Of a stretch of 64,000 bases of DNA, positions 16,188 to 25,597 are shown piece after piece. Source of the DNA: UBA974 sp002292405 (lineage in GTDB: Bacteria > Bacteroidota > Bacteroidia > Flavobacteriales_D > Sanyastnellaceae). The DNA is taken from positions 883,672 through 947,671 of the forward strand of contig CALTBR010000003.1 of assembly GCA_943842425.1 (NCBI GenBank), given 5' to 3'. The position numbers and the translations under genes were made by a program. Under the pieces are notes generated by a model, which was not told where the DNA came from, searched no databases, and was given only the letters and a program-made list of their open reading frames with translations. Numbering within the stretch: the first letter of the stretch is position 1; the number at the start of each line of letters is the position of its first letter.

Positions 16188-18287
16188 TTATCCTTGAGCT
16201 TCCTCAATAACTTTTTCTTGAATATTTTTAGGTGCCTCAGCGTAATGACTAAAAGACATCGAAGATGTTGCACGTCCAGACGTTAAAGTTCTAAGGTCCG
16301 TAACGTATCCGAACATCTCAGAGAGAGGCACCTTAGCATTAATAACTGTCTTTCCAGAACGTTCATCAGTACCTTCGATAACAGCACGACGCTTGTTTAG
16401 GTCACCAATACAATCACCCATATTAACTTCAGGTGTTACCACCTCAAGTTGCATCAACGGTTCTAGAATTTTAGGAGAACACTGCTTAAGAGAATTACGA
16501 TACGCAAATTTAGCTGCTTGTTCGAACGACAAAGCATCAGAGTCAACTGGATGGAAACTTCCATCCAGAAGTTCAACACGAAGGCTATCCATTGGGAATC
16601 CAGCTAGTACACCATTAATCATTGCAGTTTTGAATCCTTTCTCTACAGCAGGTATAAATTCCTTAGGAACGTTACCACCTTTAACTGAGCTTTTAAATTC
16701 AAGACCTTCCTTTTCTTGATCAGTTGCTGGACCAACTGTAACAACAATATCAGCAAATTTACCTCGTCCACCAGACTGCTTCTTATAAGTCTCACGATGT
16801 TGAGTTTCAGAGAATATTGCCTCCTTGTAGGCAACACGAGGTTGACCTTCATTACATTCAACCTGAAATTCACGTTTCAGTCGATCAATGAGAACTTCTA
16901 AGTGAAGCTCACCCATTCCAGAGATAATGGTTTGGCCACTATCTTCATCTGTCTTAACTGTGAAAGTAGGATCCTCCTCAGAAAGCTTAGCTAGACCGTT
17001 AGACAATTTATCTAAATCAGCTTGAGACTTAGGCTCAATAGCGATACCAATTACTGGATCAGGGAACGACATTGACTCAAGCACTATAGGTGAATCCATT
17101 GCACATAAAGTGTCTCCTGTACGTATATCTTTAAAACCAACTACAGCGCCGATATCACCAGCCTCTAACAGCTCGATCGGGTTTTGTTTGTTGGAGTGCA
17201 TCTGGAAGATACGAGAAATTCTTTCTTTCTTATTAGAACGAGTATTCTTTACGTAAGTACCCGCAGGCAAAGCTCCAGAGTAAGCACGAACAAAGCAGAG
17301 ACGACCTACGAAAGGATCCGTTGCAATTTTAAATGCTAGTCCGGCGAAAGGCTCATCAGGATCAGGCATACGCTTGACCTCAACCTCTTCATCATCAGGG
17401 TCAGTTCCAACAATCGCTCCTACATCATATGGAGAAGGTAGATAACGCATTACGCCATCTAATAAAGTCTGAACGCCTTTATTTTTGAACGCTGATCCAC
17501 ACATAAGTGGAGTAATGTCCATCGCGATTGTAGCTTTACGAATCGCAGCATAAATTTCTTCCTCAGTTAAGCTGTCTGGATCCTCGAAATACTTCTCTAA
17601 AAGAGAGTCATCTTGTTCTGCAACAGATTCAATAAGTTTTTCACGCCATTCTGAAACTATCTCGAGTAGATCCTCAGGAATAGGAATCTCTTCCCAAGTC
17701 ATACCCATATCCTCTTCATTCCAAACAAAAGCTTTGTTCTGAACTAAATCTACAACTCCGCGGAAAGTTTCTTCTGCTCCAATTGGAACTTGGAGTGGAA
17801 CTGGATTAGCACCTAACATTTCGCGAATCATATTGACTACATTGAAGAAGTCAGCACCAGAGCGGTCCATCTTATTCACGAAACCAATACGAGGAACGTT
17901 ATACTTGTCAGCAAGAGACCAATTCGTCTCAGACTGAGGCTCTACACCTGAAACAGCACAGAAAAGACCAACAGCTCCATCAAGCACTCTCAAAGAGCGC
18001 TCAACTTCAACGGTAAAATCAACGTGACCAGGTGTGTCAATAATGTTAATACGGTGTTCAATATCATTAAACGTCCACATGCATGTTGTAGCAGCAGAAG
18101 TGATGGTGATACCACGCTCTTGCTCTTGCTCCATCCAATCCATAGTAGCCGCACCATCGTGTACTTCACCAATTTTGTGGGAAATACCTGTATAGTACAA
18201 TATACGCTCCGTACATGTCGTTTTACCGGCATCAACGTGGGCCATAATGCCAATGTTCCTTGTTAGGTTGAGATCTCTCTTTGCCAT
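16188..18287 (-). CDS. fusA: Elongation factor G
   Basis: 699 residues. GTPase that drives translocation and, with RRF, ribosome recycling. The G domain shows G1 AHVDAGKTT (about 16-24), G2 RGITITSAAT, G3 DTPGHVDF and G4 NKMD. Domains II to V follow, including GELHLEVLIDRLKREFQVE in domain III and FGYVTDLRTLTSGRATSSM in domain V. It lies 7 bp after rpsG. Many Bacteroidota carry a second EF-G, and the position in the str operon favours this one being the main copy. Confidence 0.98.
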   Translation of the reverse strand: MAKRDLNLTRNIGIMAHVDAGKTTCTERILYYTGISHKIGEVHDGAATMDWMEQEQERGITITSAATTCMWTFNDIEHRINIIDTPGHVDFTVEVERSLRVLDGAVGLFCAVSGVEPQSETNWSLADKYNVPRIGFVNKMDRSGADFFNVVNMIREMLGANPVPLQVPIGAEETFRGVVDLVQNKAFVWNEEDMGMTWEEIPIPEDLLEIVSEWREKLIESVAEQDDSLLEKYFEDPDSLTEEEIYAAIRKATIAMDITPLMCGSAFKNKGVQTLLDGVMRYLPSPYDVGAIVGTDPDDEEVEVKRMPDPDEPFAGLAFKIATDPFVGRLCFVRAYSGALPAGTYVKNTRSNKKERISRIFQMHSNKQNPIELLEAGDIGAVVGFKDIRTGDTLCAMDSPIVLESMSFPDPVIGIAIEPKSQADLDKLSNGLAKLSEEDPTFTVKTDEDSGQTIISGMGELHLEVLIDRLKREFQVECNEGQPRVAYKEAIFSETQHRETYKKQSGGRGKFADIVVTVGPATDQEKEGLEFKSSVKGGNVPKEFIPAVEKGFKTAMINGVLAGFPMDSLRVELLDGSFHPVDSDALSFEQAAKFAYRNSLKQCSPKILEPLMQLEVVTPEVNMGDCIGDLNKRRAVIEGTDERSGKTVINAKVPLSEMFGYVTDLRTLTSGRATSSMSFSHYAEAPKNIQEKVIEEAQG

Positions 18288-18294
18288 GATAGTT

Positions 18295-18762
18295 TTAGAA
18301 ACGGAAGTGAGCGAATGCTTTGTTGGCTTCAGCCATTCGGTGAGTATCTTCTTTCTTTTTAAACGTAGCTCCTTCTTCTTTAGAAGCTGCGATAATTTCA
18401 GCAGCTAAACGATGAGACATTGATTTCTCATTGCGTTTGCGAGCAAAACCAATGAGCCAATTCATAGCTAGACTGTTTTTACGACTATCACGAATAGGTG
18501 TTGGTATTTGGAATGTTGCTCCACCGACACGTCGACTACGAACCTCAACTCCTGGAGTGACATTCACTAATGCTTGCTTGAACAGCTCTAATCCATCTTC
18601 ACCTGACTTATCAGCTACCTTTTCAATTGCGCTGTAGAATATCTTAAATGCAGTACTCTTCTTTCCGTCCTTCATAAGACTGTTGACGAAAATCGTTACT
18701 TGAACATCTCCGAATATTGGATCCGGTAGGACGCGGTGCTTTTTGGCTACTTTCCTTCTCAT
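18295..18762 (-). CDS. rpsG: Ribosomal protein S7
   Basis: 155 residues. It nucleates the 30S head and contacts E-site tRNA. It begins MRRKVAKKHRVLPDPIFGDV and has VNSLMKDGKKSTAFKIFYSA and EVRSRRVGGATFQIPTPIRD. It lies between rpsL and fusA with gaps of 8 and 7 bp. Confidence 0.98.
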   Translation of the reverse strand: MRRKVAKKHRVLPDPIFGDVQVTIFVNSLMKDGKKSTAFKIFYSAIEKVADKSGEDGLELFKQALVNVTPGVEVRSRRVGGATFQIPTPIRDSRKNSLAMNWLIGFARKRNEKSMSHRLAAEIIAASKEEGATFKKKEDTHRMAEANKAFAHFRF

Positions 18763-18770
18763 AGTTCAGT

Positions 18771-19151
18771 TTATTTCTTCTTTTTAGCTCGTTTAGAACC
18801 GTATTTAGAGCGTCCTTGTGTACGTCCATCTACTCCTGCTGCGTCAAGGGCACCACGTACAATGTGGTAACGAACACCAGGAAGATCTTTTACTCGACCT
18901 CCACGAACAAGCACAATGCTGTGCTCTTGAAGATTATGGCCTTCTCCGCCTATATAAGCATTAACCTCATTACCGTTAGTTAAACGGACACGCGCAACCT
19001 TCCGCATAGCCGAGTTAGGCTTCTTAGGCGTAGTTGTATATACACGAACACATACTCCACGTCTTTGTGGGCATGAGTCAAGTGCTGCGGACTTGCTTGT
19101 CACCGGCTTTGTATACCGGCCCTTGCGTATTAGCTGCTGTATTGTAGGCAT
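18771..19151 (-). CDS. rpsL: Ribosomal protein S12
   Basis: 126 residues from the ATG at 19151, which gives the canonical MPTIQQLIRKGR. The frame is open further upstream to 19226, but that stretch overlaps the promoter and is not family sequence. S12 sits in the decoding centre. TTPKKPNSAMRKVARVRLTN (streptomycin-site region, wild-type K in PKKPNSA), GGEGHNLQEHSIVLVRGG and RVKDLPGVRYHIVRG are all present. It is the first gene of the superoperon. Confidence 0.97.
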   Translation of the reverse strand: MPTIQQLIRKGRYTKPVTSKSAALDSCPQRRGVCVRVYTTTPKKPNSAMRKVARVRLTNGNEVNAYIGGEGHNLQEHSIVLVRGGRVKDLPGVRYHIVRGALDAAGVDGRTQGRSKYGSKRAKKKK

Positions 19152-19191
19152 ATTAGCTGATAACGTTTTGTAATGGGCATAAAAATAATAT

Positions 19192-19242
19192 CCCCAAATT
19201 TTAATGGGGGTGCAAAAGTATGACATTACTTATAATTCTCAA
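19192..19242 (-). promoter_or_regulatory. Promoter and leader hairpin of the str-S10-spc-alpha superoperon
   Basis: Minus-strand TACTTTTG (19220-19213) is preceded by TTG at 19242-19240 with an exact 19-nt spacer, matching the Bacteroidota sigma factor consensus. The rpsL ATG lies 61 nt downstream, leaving a leader of about 55 nt. Just after the box a short C/G hairpin (CCCCA pairing with TGGGG, 19209-19192) can form in the leader. It is the only good consensus promoter found by eye upstream of the ribosomal genes. Confidence 0.7.
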
Positions 19243-19289
19243 CAACTATCAGATGTTTTTTCCATCAAAATGATAAACCTGAGTTTGTA

Positions 19290-19319
19290 TTGAACTAAAT
19301 CCACAACGTCTTAACTTTG
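19290..19319 (+). promoter_or_regulatory. Promoter of pcrA
   Basis: TTG at 19290-19292 and TAACTTTG at 19312-19319 are separated by 19 nt, the same geometry as the divergent rpsL promoter. The box ends 4 nt before the pcrA GTG, which predicts a leaderless or nearly leaderless mRNA. The in-frame stop TAA that limits the pcrA frame is itself the first three bases of the box. Confidence 0.7.
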
Positions 19320-19323
19320 CTTA

Positions 19324-21687
19324 GTGGATTTTTTAGACGAATTGAACAAGCCCCAAAGGGAAGCTGCGGAACATATTAATGGCCCTATGATGGTCATAGC
19401 AGGTGCGGGGAGTGGCAAGACACGTGTGCTTACTTACCGAATTGCTCAACTGATGAGTAAAGGGGTTGATCCATTTTATATTTTGGCACTGACTTTTACA
19501 AACAAAGCGGCTAAAGAAATGAAGGAAAGGGTGGGTAGAGTTGTAGGACATAAAGAAGCTAGAAACCTAATGATGGGTACCTTTCACAGCGTTTTTGCTA
19601 GAATTTTGCGGGTTGAGAGTGATCGTATTAATTATCCACATAACTTCACAATTTACGATAGCCAGGATTCTAGAGCATTAATAAAAGACATTATTAAAGG
19701 GCTTAAATTGGATGATAAGGAGTATAAAACCGCATCCGTTGCTAAACGTATTTCTGGAGCGAAAAACAATTTACTTAACTCCAAGGATTATTCTAATCAT
19801 GCCGAGATACAGGCTGAAGATAGACAATCAGGCAAGCCATTTATATCAAAAATATTTAAGATTTATGAAAATCGTTGCATGAGAGCAGGTGCGATGGATT
19901 TTGATGATCTTCTTTATAAAATGAATGTGTTGCTTCGAGATTTCCCCGATTTACTAAATAAGTACCAACATAGATTTAAGTACATCTTAGTAGATGAGTA
20001 TCAAGACACGAATTATGCGCAGTACCTGATCATAAAGCAGCTTGCTGCTGCGCATGAAAATATCTGCGTAGTGGGTGATGATGCGCAGTCTATATATGGC
20101 TTTAGAGGAGCTAGTATTCAAAATATACTGAATTTCAAGAAAGATTATCCCGATACTAAGACCTATAAATTAGAGCAAAATTACAGATCGACTAAGGTCA
20201 TCGTAAATGCTGCTAACTCTGTGATAGCAGCTAACAAAGACCAAATAAAAAAAAATGTTTGGACTTCTAACGCCGAAGGAGAGAAAATAAAAATTCACAA
20301 GGCGGCCAGCGACAACTATGAAGGACGATTCGTGTCAGATAGCATTTACGAAATGCGTGGAAGAACCGGTTCAGATTACGGGGATTTTACCATTTTATAC
20401 AGGACGAATGCCCAATCAAGATCATTCGAGGAGAACTTGAGAAAGATTAATATACCATACCGTATCTACGGCGGTCAGAGCTTTTATCAGAGAAAAGAAA
20501 TAAAGGATTTAATTGCATACTTCAGACTGACTGCAAATCCTAGAGATGACGAAGCTCTTAGACGCATTATTAATTACCCTGCACGAGGAATAGGAAATAC
20601 TACATTAGATAGATTATTCGCAGAAGCTGCAAAAAGGGATATGGGGGTTTATGACCTGATGACATTAGGTGAACAACCTGACACCATCAAGAAAGCGGCT
20701 TGGACAAAGATTCAGAATTTCACTGAAATGATGACTGGGTTTACAACGGAGTTATCTGTCTTAACTGCCCATGCTCTTGGTTTACAAATTGCAAAACGAA
20801 CAGGTTTGGTTCACCAACTATACACTGACAAATCTCCTGAGGGGGTCGCTCGTTATGACAATATTCAAGAGCTACTAAATGGATTGCAGTCATTTAGCGA
20901 GCAAGAAGACGCTGAGAACCCAGGGGCTATAAGAACTCTCTCTGAATTTCTACTTGATGTTGCACTACTGACTGATGCAGACAACGATGATGACGATACA
21001 AATAAGGTTTCCCTTATGACCATTCATGCATCGAAGGGACTTGAGTTTAAACACATACATATTGTTGGGCTTGAAGAAAATCTATTTCCTAGCCAAAGGT
21101 CAATGGAGTCGAGAGCCGATATGGAGGAGGAGCGTAGGCTATTCTATGTTGCATTGACTAGAGCTGAACAAAGTTGTGTTTTATCTTATGCAACATCTCG
21201 TTTTAAGTGGGGGCAAATGCACCATGGAGATCCAAGCCGTTTCCTCGATGAAATTGATGAGCAATATGTTATCCGACCTTCGGGTAGTATAGGAAACTAT
21301 AAAACACGTGGATGGAGCTCAAAAGGGGATGGTAATTTATCCAATGGGGGGAATATTTACAGAACAATTACGACCCACAGCCCAACATTAAGCGGAAAAA
21401 ACAAGGATAAGAATGCGTATAAACCAACTATAGGAGGGAGAAATCTCACAAAGGTTTCTGATTCTGGCGAGCCCTCAATAAAAATTGAGTCTGATAAAGC
21501 CAGCAATGATGCCAGCGCAGAACCTCTTCAACTCTCAGAAGGAAATACAGTTCAGCACGCTAAATTTGGTAAGGGAAAAGTTGTAAAAATAGAAGGTGAT
21601 GCACCCAATGTAAAAGCCACTATTTTCTTCCCTACAGTGGGCACAAAGCAGTTGCTGCTTAAATTTGCTAAACTCAAAGTTTTATGA
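19324..21687 (+). CDS. pcrA: UvrD/PcrA family superfamily 1 DNA helicase
   Basis: 787 residues. 3'-5' helicase acting in DNA repair and replication-conflict clearance. Motifs in order are Q motif LNKPQREAAEH (7-17), Walker A GAGSGKTR (28-35), Walker B DEYQDTN, motif III DDAQSIYGFRGA, motif IV NYRST, motif V TIHASKGLEFKHIHIVGLEE and motif VI RLFYVALTRAEQ. The C-terminus has a PcrA-like Tudor region starting HAKFGKGKV. The start is GTG at 19324: an in-frame TAA lies at 19312, and the next ATG would delete the Q motif. Its stop overlaps the next ATG by 4 bp. Confidence 0.95.
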   Translation: MDFLDELNKPQREAAEHINGPMMVIAGAGSGKTRVLTYRIAQLMSKGVDPFYILALTFTNKAAKEMKERVGRVVGHKEARNLMMGTFHSVFARILRVESDRINYPHNFTIYDSQDSRALIKDIIKGLKLDDKEYKTASVAKRISGAKNNLLNSKDYSNHAEIQAEDRQSGKPFISKIFKIYENRCMRAGAMDFDDLLYKMNVLLRDFPDLLNKYQHRFKYILVDEYQDTNYAQYLIIKQLAAAHENICVVGDDAQSIYGFRGASIQNILNFKKDYPDTKTYKLEQNYRSTKVIVNAANSVIAANKDQIKKNVWTSNAEGEKIKIHKAASDNYEGRFVSDSIYEMRGRTGSDYGDFTILYRTNAQSRSFEENLRKINIPYRIYGGQSFYQRKEIKDLIAYFRLTANPRDDEALRRIINYPARGIGNTTLDRLFAEAAKRDMGVYDLMTLGEQPDTIKKAAWTKIQNFTEMMTGFTTELSVLTAHALGLQIAKRTGLVHQLYTDKSPEGVARYDNIQELLNGLQSFSEQEDAENPGAIRTLSEFLLDVALLTDADNDDDDTNKVSLMTIHASKGLEFKHIHIVGLEENLFPSQRSMESRADMEEERRLFYVALTRAEQSCVLSYATSRFKWGQMHHGDPSRFLDEIDEQYVIRPSGSIGNYKTRGWSSKGDGNLSNGGNIYRTITTHSPTLSGKNKDKNAYKPTIGGRNLTKVSDSGEPSIKIESDKASNDASAEPLQLSEGNTVQHAKFGKGKVVKIEGDAPNVKATIFFPTVGTKQLLLKFAKLKVL

Positions 21688-22337
21688 GTGCTCGATTCAC
21701 CTCTTTTCTAATAGTTCTATTTATAATCTCTAGCTGTTGTAGAGAAGATTGCGCAAACACATTCATCATTGAAGGTTTAGTGAGTGAACAATCAACCAAT
21801 TTGCCATGTATAGGGTTTGAAATCGAACTCCAAGAACAAATTCTAGAAAATGGAGTTTTAAATGGATTTTTTGAGACTGCTGGAGAAACTACAACAGATG
21901 AATCTGGTTTTTTTTCAATTAGTTTCCCGAGAAAAAATGCTTTAGAATACAAATTAGAAGTAACATCAGATGGTTGGTTTGCGATTGTTGAAAACATCGA
22001 TCCTGAAGATTTCACTCCAGACATTCCAATTCATCTAGATCTGGAGGCGACACCTAAAGCACAATTAAAAATTAAAATTTTAAACTCATTCCCCTCATAT
22101 AAAAACGATAAGGTTAGAATTAGAATGTTAGGAGATTTCGGGCAGCTAACTGATTGTGGAAATGATTGGTTCGTCTTTGAAGGACCCAACGTGAATGATG
22201 AAATAAACTGCTCTCTGCCTGGCGATAACTGGATGCCATATTTATTTATTAATCAGTCTTATGAAGACGATGTTGAGGTTGTTGATTCTGTTTTTTGTGA
22301 AGCATTCGAGACGACTGTGTTAGAACTTAATTATTAG
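21684..22337 (+). CDS. Putative outer-membrane lipoprotein with a carboxypeptidase-regulatory-like fold
   Basis: 217 residues. An N-terminal hydrophobic stretch FTSFLIVLFIISSCC ends in a plausible lipobox, with Cys at about 18, so it is probably lipid-anchored. The segment after it (FIIEGLVSEQSTNLPCIGFE, then TTTDESGFFSISFP) resembles the beta-sandwich of CarboxypepD_reg-like domains. This is weak similarity judged by eye. The start codon overlaps the pcrA stop as ATGA, so it is in the same operon, but no functional link is evident. It is otherwise unrecognised. Confidence 0.75.
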   Translation: MSARFTSFLIVLFIISSCCREDCANTFIIEGLVSEQSTNLPCIGFEIELQEQILENGVLNGFFETAGETTTDESGFFSISFPRKNALEYKLEVTSDGWFAIVENIDPEDFTPDIPIHLDLEATPKAQLKIKILNSFPSYKNDKVRIRMLGDFGQLTDCGNDWFVFEGPNVNDEINCSLPGDNWMPYLFINQSYEDDVEVVDSVFCEAFETTVLELNY

Positions 22338-22357
22338 ACGTAAAACTGTATACAAGA

Positions 22358-23023
22358 TTGAAATATCCACTACCTGAAAATATTATAGAGCACTCGATCG
22401 AGATAGCTAAGAAGGCGAGGTGGTTTCATATTGGGGAGATTCCACAAAATGCGAAAGAAATCATCATATTTCTGCACGGGTATGGGCAGCACCCAGCGTA
22501 TATGCTTAATGGACTAAGGGAATTAGAGAGAGAAGGGAGATCGATATGCGCGCCAGAGGGACTCAGTCGATTTTATGTGAAGGGATTTGATGGAAAGATT
22601 GGTGCGTCTTGGATGACTCGAGACGATAGAGCGAGCGAAATTCATGATCACCTTACTTACTTAAATCAATGGTGGAGTAGTCTCGATATTGACGAATCGG
22701 TTTCTGTTACATTAATCGGCTTCTCGCAAGGAGTGGCTACTGCAGCTAGGTGGTTAGATGATGGCATGACAGTGAATAAAGTGATTTTCTCTTCCGGCAC
22801 ATTGCCAGTAGAGTGGAAGCAGCAGAAGCCACGTTTAGACAAGCAGATCAGTGAAATACACATTGTACGACCTAAGGATGATGAATATTACTCTCTTGAT
22901 ATTCATGAAAAAGAGGTGAAAGATTTAAGGGAATTGGGATTTAACGCGATGAGCCACAAACCCAATGGGACTCACAAGCTATCCTCTGCTGTAATCGAGG
23001 AAATCTTACAAGAAAACAATTAG
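22358..23023 (+). CDS. Alpha/beta hydrolase, phospholipase/carboxylesterase type
   Basis: 221 residues. IIFLHGYGQHP (about 34-44) is the oxyanion-hole strand and LIGFSQGVATAARW (about 120-133) holds the nucleophile Ser in GFSQG. Asp in VRPKDDEYY and His in NGTHKLS complete a plausible triad. The family (Abhydrolase_2) covers carboxylesterases and lysophospholipases, and the substrate cannot be told. No ATG is available near the N-terminus. A TTG at 22358 is used here, with CTG at 22346 as an alternative. It lies between the lipoprotein and the deiminase on the plus strand. Confidence 0.85.
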   Translation: MKYPLPENIIEHSIEIAKKARWFHIGEIPQNAKEIIIFLHGYGQHPAYMLNGLRELEREGRSICAPEGLSRFYVKGFDGKIGASWMTRDDRASEIHDHLTYLNQWWSSLDIDESVSVTLIGFSQGVATAARWLDDGMTVNKVIFSSGTLPVEWKQQKPRLDKQISEIHIVRPKDDEYYSLDIHEKEVKDLRELGFNAMSHKPNGTHKLSSAVIEEILQENN

Positions 23024-23028
23024 AATTT

Positions 23029-24879
23029 ATGATTAACAACTACATTAATAAGGGAATTTTGATATTTTTCATGTGTATGACAATCGTTGAGGTTGGTGCG
23101 CAAGAATTGGGGAAGGTTTGGTCTAATGCTGTGGGGGCTGAAGAAAGAGCTGTCATAGAAAGCAAAGGATTTGCTCCAGTTTTATCTCGAGGAATAGAAA
23201 CGCCTCCCCCATTTAGTAACCTCAGGGCTGCAGCTGAATGGGAAGAAATTGAAGCACTCACAATTGCCTGGGAAGGATTTCCATGCATCTTAAAGCAAAT
23301 AGTTTCAGCATCTATCAGTGAATGTCGAGTGATCATTTTCACAGAAAACCCTAGTTCTACAATCAACTACTTAACTGGTAGTTCTTGTGGTGGAACTTTA
23401 AGCCTCGATAACGTGGATATTATCGAACAAGATTTGAACACCATTTGGATTAGAGATTATGGGGCTAACACCGTTTATGGTTCATGGAATGACGATAGAA
23501 TCTTAGTTGATTGGATATATAACAGGCCTCGACCAGATGATGACGTAGTGTCTGATGCACTTGGCGAACATTTAGGTATTGATGTTTACAGTACTACAGC
23601 TGAGCCCCATGATTTAATGAACACAGGAGGGAATTTCATGAGTGATGGATTTGGAACCGCTTTTGAGTCTGAACTGATCATTGAAGAAAATAACGGAGGA
23701 AATACATGGTGGACAACTTTTCCTGACCACGATATTAATGAAATAGAGAATATACTTCAAGATTTTATGGGAATTGACGAGCTCGTAACTATGGAAAATC
23801 TTCCATTCGACGGAATTCATCACATAGACATGCATATGAAATTACTGGATGAAAGTACGCTTTTAGTTTCCGAGTATCCTGAAGGGTTATCTGATGGCCC
23901 TCAAATCAACGCAAACATAGATTATGTAATTGCAAACGTTAATACTAAATGGGGCACTCCATTCAATGTGATTCGTATTCCAAGCCCTCCGAGTACAAGC
24001 GGTGCATACCCTGGGGAACAACCTGAACTTAACAATGAAGTGGATGGCTATTATAGAACTTACTCAAACGCAGTATTTGTAAATAAAAAAGTGCTTCTAC
24101 CGACATACTATGAACAATACGATACTACTGCAATCAGAATATGGGAAGAAGCATTACCAGGTTATGAAATTGTTGGAATAGATTGTGATAGTGGAAAAGA
24201 TAATATAATTTCTCAAAGTGGAGCGATACATTGCATCACACACTCAGTCGGAGTTGAAGACCCGCTTTTAATCAGCCACCTTCCGCTATCAGATACTGAA
24301 AACACTACGGACGCATATGTTATTGATGCATACTTAAGCCACCGGTCGGGTATATCTGATGCCAAACTTTACTATTCCACATCACTTGATTCACCTTGGA
24401 CAGAAGTCACAATGGTTGAATCCACCGACATGAATGGCGAAGACTTTACTGCTGAAATTCCTGCTATGCCAGAAGGTACAGACGTATTCTATTACGTCAG
24501 TGGTGAAGCTTACTCAGGAAAAACTGGTTCACGCCCCATGCCCGCTCCACTTGGTTGGTGGAAATTCCACGTAGGTGAGATTACAACCAATGGTATTTCC
24601 GAACTGGATCCTATTGTGGCTGGAAAATTCGACGAGGTCTATCCCAATCCTGCTTCAGCAATAACATGTGTACCAGTGATCATGTCTGAATCTCTTGCAG
24701 TAATTGTAGTTCTGCGTGACGCATTAGGTCGTACAATAGAAGTGATTCACGATGGGCTACTCCCCACTGGAGAAACCAAGTTATTCTTCAACGCCGCCTC
24801 TCTCCCGTCTGGCGCCTACCTCTTAAATATCGAAATAAACAACGTCAACGTTGCGGGCAAAAAATTAATGGTTCCTTAG
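23029..24879 (+). CDS. Secreted agmatine/peptidyl-arginine deiminase-like protein with T9SS sorting tail
   Basis: 616 residues. A signal peptide (about 1-25, ending EVGAQ) is followed by a PAD_porph-family guanidino-modifying domain (about 55-410). Visible active-site elements are TIWIRDYGA, LMNTGGNFMSDGFG, FDGIHHIDMHMKLLD and the nucleophile Cys402 in GAIHCITH. A beta-rich region follows (SGISDAKLYYSTS onward), then a C-terminal Por-type sorting domain starting VYPNPAS and ending LPSGAYLLNIEIN with KKLMVP, which marks export by the type IX system. Relatives include P. gingivalis PPAD and agmatine deiminases. The substrate is unknown. The last 4 bp overlap the convergent BI-1 gene. Confidence 0.88.
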   Translation: MINNYINKGILIFFMCMTIVEVGAQELGKVWSNAVGAEERAVIESKGFAPVLSRGIETPPPFSNLRAAAEWEEIEALTIAWEGFPCILKQIVSASISECRVIIFTENPSSTINYLTGSSCGGTLSLDNVDIIEQDLNTIWIRDYGANTVYGSWNDDRILVDWIYNRPRPDDDVVSDALGEHLGIDVYSTTAEPHDLMNTGGNFMSDGFGTAFESELIIEENNGGNTWWTTFPDHDINEIENILQDFMGIDELVTMENLPFDGIHHIDMHMKLLDESTLLVSEYPEGLSDGPQINANIDYVIANVNTKWGTPFNVIRIPSPPSTSGAYPGEQPELNNEVDGYYRTYSNAVFVNKKVLLPTYYEQYDTTAIRIWEEALPGYEIVGIDCDSGKDNIISQSGAIHCITHSVGVEDPLLISHLPLSDTENTTDAYVIDAYLSHRSGISDAKLYYSTSLDSPWTEVTMVESTDMNGEDFTAEIPAMPEGTDVFYYVSGEAYSGKTGSRPMPAPLGWWKFHVGEITTNGISELDPIVAGKFDEVYPNPASAITCVPVIMSESLAVIVVLRDALGRTIEVIHDGLLPTGETKLFFNAASLPSGAYLLNIEINNVNVAGKKLMVP

Positions 24880-25592
24880 CGTCTATCCCCTAATAAACGT
24901 AGAAGAAATAAAAATAAATTGACGAAATTAAGGTAGAGAGATACTGCCGCAAGAATGGCGAGCTTAGTTGCTCCAGCAGACCCGTATTCAACACCTGCTC
25001 CTATTCTCTTGATTCTTTGTGTGTCATAAGCAACAAGTCCTGTGAAAACAAGAACTCCCACTATGCTAATGATGAAATCCAACATCCCGCTTTGCATAAA
25101 CCAATTTACTATCGAGGCTATAATAATACCGATTAAAGCCATAAATAACAGAGATCCAAATTTACTGAGGTCCATGGTCGTAGTGTAACCAACGAAAGCC
25201 ATGACTGCAAAAGTTCCTGCCGTAATAACGAATACTTGTGATATAGACCCAATAGAGTACATTAGAAAAACTGAGCCTAATGATATCCCCATTGTAGCAG
25301 AAAAAGCGAGAAATAAAATAGTTAGAGTTGTAGCACTGTATTTCTGTAGGCCTGCATTCATTGCTATGATAAATGCAAAAGGGGCAAGAAGAATAACCCA
25401 ACTCATAATTCCACCAGCCCCCACAAGTTGAAGATACAATCCAGAAGAAGCAGAATACCCAGCAACGAATGCTGTGAGCAGGAGACCAATCGTCATCCAA
25501 GAAAAGACATTCGCCACAAAGTTTTTCGCGATATCAGCAGTGGCTGAGTCTGATACGCTATCGAAATGTAAAGGCGGTTTATTGGTGTTCAT
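24876..25592 (-). CDS. Bax inhibitor-1/YccA family membrane protein
   Basis: 238 residues with seven hydrophobic helices from about residue 28. Family features are VFSWMTIGLLLTAFVAGYSA, VGYTTTMDLSKFGSLLFMAL and the C-terminal FTGLVAYDTQRIKRIG, followed by LYLNFVNLFLFLLRLLG. In bacteria such proteins are inner-membrane, probably calcium-leak or FtsH-interacting proteins. It lies 5 bp downstream of folE and converges on the deiminase gene with a 4-bp overlap. Confidence 0.93.
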   Translation of the reverse strand: MNTNKPPLHFDSVSDSATADIAKNFVANVFSWMTIGLLLTAFVAGYSASSGLYLQLVGAGGIMSWVILLAPFAFIIAMNAGLQKYSATTLTILFLAFSATMGISLGSVFLMYSIGSISQVFVITAGTFAVMAFVGYTTTMDLSKFGSLLFMALIGIIIASIVNWFMQSGMLDFIISIVGVLVFTGLVAYDTQRIKRIGAGVEYGSAGATKLAILAAVSLYLNFVNLFLFLLRLLGDRR

Positions 25593-25597
25593 GATTC

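Noticed and set aside
19152..19226. Longer N-terminus for S12
   Set aside because: It would run through the promoter box and add a hydrophobic leader absent from the family.
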